Assembly: GCF_000283155.1 (NCBI RefSeq)
Contig: NW_004454193.1
Span: 10,618,732 to 10,682,731 of the forward strand
Length of the DNA stretch: 64,000 bases
Reading direction: 5' to 3'
DNA from: Ceratotherium simum simum
Lineage: Eukaryota > Chordata > Mammalia > Perissodactyla > Rhinocerotidae
Shown here: in pieces, positions 57,770 through 64,000 of the stretch
Layout: every line of letters begins with the position of its first letter
How positions within the stretch are numbered: position 1 is the stretch's first letter
Notes under the pieces: generated by a model
Databases searched by the model: none
What the model saw: only the letters and a program-made list of their open reading frames with translations
Told to the model about the DNA's origin: nothing
Made by a program: the position numbers and the translations under genes

Positions 57770-57895
57770 GAATGTGAAATCCATGAGTGTACCGACCTTA
57801 TCTGTGCTCTTCACTACTGTATCCCAGTGCTTCAAGAGGCATCAGGAGTAGGGTCGCACTCAGAACATATTTGAGGAATGAAAGAACCCAATCCT
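57770..57895 (+). mobile_element. L2 LINE 3' end fragment
   Basis: TGTGCTCTTCACTACTGTAT, CCCAGTGCTTCAAGAGGCAT, and AGAACATATTTGAGGAATGA correspond to the sense L2 3' end. Confidence 0.6.
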
Positions 57896-58749
57896 TTGAT
57901 TAGTACCGCCATGCGGCATTATGTCCCTTTTGCTGATAAGGAAACTCACCTGGTCCATGAGCAGTATTCTTCCCATTGCAAGTTGCTAGAACCTACCCAA
58001 GTGAAGTATTATTACAACTAATATTAGTACTATTAGTAATAATAACTGTTATTGTTTAATAGGTCATAGAAATGAGAAGTTATATAGTTGGATTTCAGTG
58101 TTCAAAGGATTTAGTCAAAGTTTTTTTTTTTTTTTCTTCTATCTCATAGCTCAGCTTGCCTTTCTGCTGGCTTATTGTTTTGTTTTCTAAAAACTGTACT
58201 AAGTAACAAAGGGGGCCACCGGCAGCTGTAGGCTTACTATATGCACCTGCTATGAGTCACCGTTTTAGCACAGTGCCTGGACTTGGAGCAATTGTTGAAT
58301 AGATGCATTCATGGAAAAATGTTGCAGACTAATTTTTATTTATTTTTTATTGTTTTTACTGGAGAGGAGACAAATTTCATGGAATGTGTATAAGTCATTT
58401 GGTTCTAGAAGAGCTGTGGTACAGTCAAAACATTCCAAAGATTTAAAATCCCATTTTTATAATGTTTGGAGAAAAAAAGATAAAATAAGGATGTTCTCTA
58501 ATTAAATCCTCCTTTGCATGAAAAAGCAAGACAGCAAGTCAGCATTCCTAGAGAGTTTAATGAGGGCTGAAAGCCAGACTGAACTGGTGCAAATGACAAG
58601 ACCAAAGAGTCAGTAACATGGACTTGAATTAGGGTTGTACAGTAGAACCATTACATTCCAGTTAAGATACTAAGAATTGAAATGTTCCTAATGTAGTGAG
58701 TTTCACATATTTTTCATGCTGTGTGATATGTGTAATATAGAGATACAAT
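57896..58749. other. Intergenic, no gene seen
   Basis: Unique DNA with a poly-T run at 58121-58135; what follows it on the plus strand is not a repeat or retrocopy I recognise. Confidence 0.45.
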
Positions 58750-58995
58750 GAAAAAGCTAGCATTTATTGAACACTTCATTTATACCACGTAGTGCTGTAA
58801 AATATTTCTATCTATACCTTTAGAATCTTTACAAAACCATGTGGAATTGATAATTCTATTTTTATTTTTTTGAATATTAATAAGAGGCACAGACGGGTTA
58901 AGAAACTTACCCAGGATTCCACAAAAAATACACAATGAAGCCATGGTTTGTAATCTCTCAGTCTGACTTCTGAATCCACGCAGTTGAGCATTACA
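58750..58995 (-). mobile_element. MIR SINE, minus strand
   Basis: GCATTTATTGAACACTTCAT, TATTTCTATCTATACCTTTA, GAATCTTTACAAAACCATGT, GAGGCACAGACGGGTTAAGA, AACTTACCCAGGATTCCACA, and TCTCAGTCTGACTTCTGAAT cover the MIR complement nearly end to end. Confidence 0.85.
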
Positions 58996-60595
58996 ATGTA
59001 CAGTGTGCAAACACAGTCCTGAGACAGAGTTAATATGTGGAAACTTTGGTTGACTATGCAGCAGTTGTGTTTCTCAGACTAGTTAGATTTCAAAGGACAA
59101 ATAGAAGACTACAAGGTACACAAGGGAATGGAGATTCTAGGCAAAACATGTGCAAAGGCGTGGCATGTGTGGGAAACTATGGACAGTTAGGCTTTCCTCA
59201 CTTGTAATGAGCAAGGAGGAAATTGATGGAAGCATATGTTGGAGGAAACAGCATGGTCAGTTCACCGCATCCCTTTATGCCATGCTAGTAATGAAAACCA
59301 GATTTCAGTCACTGCATTTCCATACTCTTCCCAACCTCAAAGATACCACTATGTGCCTCACTCTATTCCTCACTCCTACTCTACTCCGATTTGGAACTTG
59401 GTCAAGGGGAAGGAGAATTAAAGAGCAACTCAGAGAGAAATTACTACCATTCGCTGTATCTCACCGCAGCCCATTTACCGTATATGATTTTATATGTTCC
59501 ACAGAAGTGTTCACATTTCAGAGCATTTAAAACAAATGAGACATTTATTAGTGTAACCTTTATTCTGTAGATGATTTAAGCCATTGCAAAAGAAACTGAA
59601 AGAGGAACACTATTTCCCTTATGCTTGAGTCTTCCATGTGCCCCCACCAGCCCACAAAACGCTTCAGTAATTTTAATGCACTGTACATCTTCTGAAATAC
59701 CTACATAAATAATCTATTGTTCTAAAGGTCACAAAGGTAGAGGATCACTTTGAAATGTCAGGAAAGTCAATGAATTGGTAATGTGGTGTCATAAGTTTGG
59801 ATATGTCCATTACCTCTTTATCCTTAGATACTGGTGCACATTGGAGGAATGAGGTAGGTGACCTGGGGAGCGTGAAAGCCTTTAGGTACTGGAAGGGACA
59901 GATGAATCGCGCTAAGAGTGTGTGGGCTCTGACATAGCTCAACCTCTTCTCCCCCAGGACAAAAATCATCAAGTGTCTGGCAGACGTGGCGTTTTTGCTG
60001 GCCTTCCTTGCCTCTGTTCAAATGGGATGAAACCTCATTAAAACACCAAGTCTCAAAGACACAGTTCAGCTACAGATCTCTTTCAAGTTAAAGGCCATCT
60101 CGTTAACACGGCCCTAAGAGTTCACTTGCAACTTTCAAACATCCCATAAATTTGCAGTTAATAGGAAGGTTGATAAATTCTCTCTCGCTTTAACTGCTGT
60201 TCAGAGCTGTCATCTTTCTTGATAGATGTCATTGCCTAAAGAAGGAATTTCTAGGCATCTAAATGTCACTACAGGGTTGAGCATCCCAAATTATTTTTGC
60301 ATATTACCTGGATAACTTAAAAAAAAATTCTTATAGACACATGGAACATTAGAATTGGACAGATTATATAGAGACCACAGACACAGATATGGACTCCAAG
60401 CCTTTCATTTTACAGGGGGCTGGGGACAGATTGAGATGGGGTAGATAATAAAGGACTGAGAACTGGGATTGGAACCACAATTTCTTTCTGGAAATTCTGT
60501 ATTCTTTCCAAGATTACAGAGATGCCAACTCTCGCACCTTACAAATTAACTACTTTCTCATGTGGGCTAGAGACCAGAGGGCTAAATGTCCTAAA
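58996..60595. other. Intergenic, no named gene
   Basis: Mostly unique. A 126-codon plus-strand frame at 59150-59530 has no domain I can see and overlaps a 61-codon frame in another phase. Around 60340-60480 (AACATTAGAATTGGACAGAT, GCCTTTCATTTTACAGGGGG) there is a weak MIR-like trace on the minus strand. Confidence 0.45.
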
Positions 60596-60889
60596 TTACA
60601 TCCTATAGCTGTAAATAAATACATTTATTAAAAGTGAAAGAATCCTCACAATGCCATCTGTCAAAAGTGAGCTATGTCCAGCTACAGAACTGTAAGGACA
60701 AGGTTTATTACTACCATAGAAAGCTCCATCTCCATCTGGTCCTGTGAATTCACAGCTTATTTCTCGAGCAGGCACGAATCTTTCTACTGGACTTTGATCA
60801 AAATATTTTGTCTGACACTGGCTATATTGAGCACACAATTCTCCAGGTGGTAGAAGATAATCAAGGGTGATCACAGCATACTTGATCAT
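60596..60889 (-). CDS. Hypothetical protein fragment, family not recognised
   Basis: The minus strand has ATG at 60889 in a good Kozak-like setting (AGGAAAATGA), preceded by an in-frame TGA 12 nt upstream, and runs 97 codons to TAA at 60598-60596. Residues 1-80 look protein-like: four cysteines (19, 25, 46, 64), an acidic-Gly stretch GPDGDGAFYGSNKPCPYSSV, an N-terminal LDYLLPPGELC. After residue 80 the composition changes to hydrophobic/aliphatic, and ATT/GTGAGG at 60650/60649 is a possible splice donor in phase 0; TTTAAATTTAG/GAACAG at 60915 is a possible acceptor. It could be an unannotated exon, a decayed retrocopy, an unknown repeat frame or chance. Confidence 0.25.
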   Translation of the reverse strand: MIKYAVITLDYLLPPGELCAQYSQCQTKYFDQSPVERFVPAREISCEFTGPDGDGAFYGSNKPCPYSSVAGHSSLLTDGIVRILSLLINVFIYSYRM

Positions 60890-60899
60890 TTTCCTTGGT

Positions 60900-61010
60900 C
60901 AGCCCTTTACTGTTCCTAAATTTAAACAAATCTTTATAGTAACTTATTATCCAACCATGCCTGCCATTCAGACTTAATGAAAAATAGTAGGTTTCAAATG
61001 GGAAGAGAAA
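60900..61010. other. Short spacer
   Basis: AT-rich, nothing recognised apart from the acceptor-like site at 60915-60930 on the minus strand. Confidence 0.4.
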
Positions 61011-61185
61011 GTTCTGAAGCTCCTACTATGTGTCATGGAATGTGCTAGGTCATTATCATGGTGTAGGTATTAACAGTCTCGTTACTCAGAGAAAGAAGAG
61101 AGGTTGGATAACTTATCCAAGATTATACAGGTAGTAGGTGATAGACTTACCTTTGAACCTATGACCATCTCACCCATGAATGGAA
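61011..61185 (-). mobile_element. MIR SINE, minus strand
   Basis: TCCTACTATGTGTCATGGAA, GTGCTAGGTCATTATCATGG, GGTTGGATAACTTATCCAAG, ATTATACAGGTAGTAGGTGA, and CCTTTGAACCTATGACCATC follow the MIR complement. Confidence 0.8.
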
Positions 61186-61360
61186 AGTTATGGCTTAGCT
61201 AAAGAAGAATCCCAGTTTTAAAAAGCAGACCAAGCACTGCCTAAAAATATAGCTAACATCTCTCTAGTCTAGTCTGTCTATTTATGAATGTGCAGAAGAA
61301 AACACTTCACAATAGAAGTAATCCATAAATCACCCTATAAAGACTTTAAATGTATACTTA
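61186..61360. other. Intergenic spacer
   Basis: Unique sequence up to the ERE target duplication. Confidence 0.4.
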
Positions 61361-61679
61361 GGGCCGGCCCCGTGGCTTAGCGGTTAAGTGCGCGCGCTCC
61401 ACTACTGGCGGCCCGGGTTCAGATCCCGGGCGTGCACCGACACACCGCTTCTCCGGCCATGCTGAGGCCGCGTCCCACGTACAGCAACTGGAAGGATGTG
61501 CAACTAGGACATACAACTATCTACTAGGGCTTTGGGGAGAAAAAAAAAAAGGAGGAGGATTGGCAATAGATATTAGCTCAGAGCCGGTCTTCCTCAGCAA
61601 AAAGAGGAGGATTAGCACGGATGTTAGCTCAGGGCTGATCTTCCTCACACACACAAAAAAAGATAAATAAATGAAAAAA
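61361..61679 (+). mobile_element. ERE SINE, long-bodied, 13-bp perfect target duplication
   Basis: The cleanest copy: head GGGCCGGCCCCGTGGCTTAG, A box TGGCTTAGCGG (61373-61383), B box GGTTCAGATCC (61416-61426), CTTCTCCGGCCATGCTGAGG, ACATACAACTATCTACTAGG, two TTAGCTCAG modules, CTTCCTCACACACAC and an A-rich tail with AGATAAATAAATG. AAATGTATACTTA at 61348-61360 and 61680-61692 match exactly. High CpG content of the head and the perfect duplication indicate a young, possibly polymorphic insertion. Confidence 0.98.
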
Positions 61680-61692
61680 AAATGTATACTTA

Positions 61693-61955
61693 AATGAAAA
61701 ACATAGTAATAATGTGAAATCATGAACGATTTTGAGTCTTAAAATAAGAGCCTTGTTTTTTCATCTTCTAATGCCGATGTCGACAGGAAGAGAAAACAGG
61801 TCACACGTGTTTCTTGTGGGCCAAGGTGTGCTCAATAAAAGAATGAAATCAGGACTCTCTTTTTTCTTTTTTTTTTTTGCTGGAAACCTTTCAAAGGAGT
61901 TCCAAAGCATTGAGAATGGAATGTGGGTCCTGATCAAGGCATGAATGGACTTGCC
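61693..61955. other. Intergenic, short frames only
   Basis: Unique DNA with a T-rich run at 61859-61878; the overlapping frames on both strands (61732-61944, 61761-62048) read this run as Phe or Lys stretches and are not credible. Confidence 0.45.
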
Positions 61956-62405
61956 CTCTTCTTCAAATTCATGTCTTCTCACTTTTATTCTCACCGGGTC
62001 CACACCAGCCATACCAGACTTGCTGCTACCTCTGGAACATGCCAACATTTTCCTGTTTCAACGTCGTTGCCTGGAGAGCTCTTCCCCTGGAAATCTCCAC
62101 GGCTCACACCCTCCCTTCTCTTGAATTTATGCTTAAATGGTGTGCTCAGGTAGCAGTTCCTGATGCCACTCTTGTCAGTCTCTACTCCCTTACTCTGCTT
62201 TACTTTTCACTCTGAGCAACATGTGACACTATGTTATATATCCATTTGTATTATTTTATCCTATCTGCCTCTCTTACTAAACTACAAGCTTGATGAGGAC
62301 AAGGACTTTGAATTTTTTGTTCACTGTTGTGTCCCTGGCACATGGGAGAGTACCTGGTATGCAAAAGGCTCTCTACAGATTTTCATTAAATTAATGTTCT
62401 GTTGC
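61956..62405 (+). mobile_element. L2 LINE, ~450-bp 3' fragment
   Basis: GGGTCCACACCAGCCATACC, TGGAACATGCCAACATTTTC, CTGGAGAGCTCTTCCCCTGG, TTATGCTTAAATGGTGTGCT, AAACTACAAGCTTGATGAGG, TTCACTGTTGTGTCCCTGGC and TGGTATGCAAAAGGCTCTC are the L2 sense end in order. The minor frames within it are remnants. Confidence 0.85.
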
Positions 62406-62589
62406 ATAGAATTAAAGTTCTATTGCATATACTAAGGTTGTCATCCTCCAAGAAAGGTCACTGTTGGCTATACCTGGGAGACTCAGTTTTAAGTTGTTAT
62501 AGACTCCAAAGGGCTACCAGATTATTGCCATTGTCATGACAATAAAGATGAGACAAAAAAATAGTAGAAAAAATGACTATATGAGCATT
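62406..62589. other. Intergenic spacer
   Basis: Unique, nothing recognised. Confidence 0.4.
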
Positions 62590-62795
62590 GATTGTAGGAC
62601 TGATACTGCACTCGAATTTAAATTACATGATTCAGGCTTTGTGAACACGTTGGGATAAAGGTGTTACTAGCTCTGTTTCACTGATGAGGAACCTGAGGCT
62701 TGAGAAGTTATGTAACTTGTTCAAAGTCACCCATTGCTATATGATGTGGTTTGAATTCAAAACTACTTTATTTGACTCCATATCTTATGCCCTCC
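62590..62795 (-). mobile_element. MIR SINE, minus strand
   Basis: TCTGTTTCACTGATGAGGAA, CCTGAGGCTTGAGAAGTTAT, GTAACTTGTTCAAAGTCACC and TGATGTGGTTTGAATTCAAA follow the MIR complement. Confidence 0.8.
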
Positions 62796-63249
62796 TCGCT
62801 GTAAGATACCCATAGTCTGAATAGCAGTGATAACAAGAACAATTAAGATTATTCTTTATTATTGTTAAAGGACTTTGAATTGTGGTCATTGGTCATCTTC
62901 ACCAACTTCGTATGCTACAGAAAGAGAAAGATTAAAAAAAATACTAGCACTGAACAGAGTATAATCATGTACATAAAAAAATAATTAACATAGTTCCTTC
63001 AGTGATATTTTGATCACAAATAGTTTGGGCATGAAGCTCTTTTCTGTATCATTCCCCACAAGCTAAACTGCTGCTTTTATTTCCAAGCTAATCAGAAGGG
63101 CAGATTGGAAAGATGCAGAGCCTCAAAAAAGGCTCAATAATATCCACTGTTTTTCCATATAATATGCTAAATTTAATTTCTTGATGATTTCATTTTTGGA
63201 AAGTCTTCTTACCCTCAGATACTTCACAATTTACTCATTTACCTGTTAA
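62796..63249. other. Intergenic, no feature recognised
   Basis: AT-rich unique DNA. Confidence 0.45.
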
Positions 63250-63755
63250 TTCAAAAATATTTATTATGATGCCTATTTTGTACAGGTGCAGTACTAAGGT
63301 GAAAAAAAAATGCTCAGATTCTCTGTACTTCAGAAGTCTGCAGCAGGACTTAATAAAGAAATCTAAACAAGCAAATAAGCAATTATGTAATTTTAATTTA
63401 CTTTAAACACTATTAAGGCCTCAGGATGTTATGACAGAGAATAATGGGTGAGGGACAAATCTTAAATAGGATAGAGAGGTAAGGATGCTTTGAATAGGCA
63501 AAGCTTCCACTGAGCCCTGAAGGAGAAGATGGAGCCAGCCATATGAATGCCACGGGGAAGAGACTTTCAGACTGGCTCCCTCAGTGGGTGTGAAGACCTG
63601 AATGGAAATTGAGTAGCTGAAGTAGAGTGGGAGAGCAAACAGGAGAGCAGAATGGAGAGCTTTGAGAAGTCTGAAAGGGTCAGACTGCACAGTCGTGTAA
63701 GAGATTTGAATTTTATTTTAAGTGGAATTGGAACCCTAATGCTAACAGTAAATGG
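63250..63755 (-). mobile_element. L2 LINE, ~500-bp fragment, minus strand
   Basis: Complement of L2 in order: TTATTATGATGCCTATTTTG, CAGGTGCAGTACTAAGGTGA, AATCTAAACAAGCAAATAAG, TGAGCCCTGAAGGAGAAGAT, GGAGCCAGCCATATGAATGC, GGAGAGCTTTGAGAAGTCTG and TTTGAATTTTATTTTAAGTG. Frames at 63421-63690 (-) and 63652-63834 (+) read this element or its edge. Confidence 0.8.
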
Positions 63756-64000
63756 GGTTTTAAGCGGTAGAGTAACAGAGTGTGAATTATATATTTTGAT
63801 CTCTCCCCTGTGCAGAGAACAGGTTTTTGTGTAGCAGGAGAGGAAGCTGAGAGTCTAGCAAAGTGGCCATTGATGTAGAGGAGAAATGAAGGCAACTGGA
63901 TTCTACGCCTACCAGCCTAAAGTCTTAGACTGATGGGTTCAATGTGTCAATAGACCTAAAATAATTTGTTTTCCTTCTAGGCTGGGTCATGCTAATCACA
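63756..64000. other. Window edge, nothing recognised
   Basis: Unique sequence to the end of the window; a 60-codon minus-strand frame at 63713-63895 has no motif. Confidence 0.4.

Noticed and set aside
58110..58260. Poly-T run that might mark a minus-strand processed retrocopy
   Set aside because: No coding-like sequence or target duplication next to it.
59150..59530. 126-codon plus-strand frame
   Set aside because: No domain, no splice or promoter context, and a second frame overlaps it; length is within chance expectation for this much DNA.
1..64000. CRISPR array, bacterial operon, prophage or tRNA/rRNA gene
   Set aside because: No regularly spaced direct repeats, no ribosome-binding-site-led gene strings; the only tRNA-like sequences are SINE heads. 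The DNA is mammalian.

Overview
This window is AT-rich mammalian nuclear DNA with no bacterial or phage features. The lineage marker is a tRNA-derived SINE present in nine copies, with a G/C-rich head, an A box and B box like those of a tRNA gene, and a tail ending in a conserved CTTCCTCAC motif. This is the equine repetitive element (ERE) family, so the source is a perissodactyl, most likely a horse or another equid. CpG is rare except inside ERE copies and in two short unique pockets near 21.1 kb and 56.9 kb.

I found no protein-coding gene, rRNA or tRNA gene that I can name. Almost every open reading frame is either a chance frame or lies in transposon sequence. The one frame that looks protein-like outside a repeat I recognise is an 80-97 codon frame on the minus strand at 60.6-60.9 kb; I cannot assign it to a family.

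Layout: 0-14.5 kb is intergenic sequence with an LTR remnant, five EREs and scattered MIR and L2 relics. 14.6-20.7 kb is one nearly full-length, long-dead L1 carrying a younger L1 inside it. 20.7-31.8 kb is mostly unique DNA with a possible regulatory element (21.06-21.34 kb), MIR and L2 pieces, one ERE and one LTR. 31.9-41.5 kb holds a run of minus-strand MaLR/MLT1 elements, one with internal sequence; an ERE and a Tigger DNA transposon are inserted in them. 41.5-49.8 kb holds MIR, L2, two hAT-Charlie elements and two LTR relics. 49.8-55.9 kb is a layered nest: an old L1M-type element on the minus strand hit by an ERVL-type LTR and an ERE, with younger L1 copies at both edges. The right-hand L1 is a 2.6 kb copy with an internal inversion. 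55.9-64 kb is unique DNA with MIR and L2 relics, one intact ERE and the unassigned frame.

The most informative signals are historical. Two independent L1 insertions have 5' inversions (twin priming) with visible target-site duplications, several EREs have perfect 10-17 bp duplications, and a Tigger element has a clean TA duplication inside an LTR. Together these allow insertions to be ordered in time. I saw no evidence of a new biological system; the best leads are the unassigned minus-strand frame, the two CpG-bearing unique pockets and a candidate short exon near 11.3 kb. Repeat family names come from memory of consensus sequences, not from a database search.
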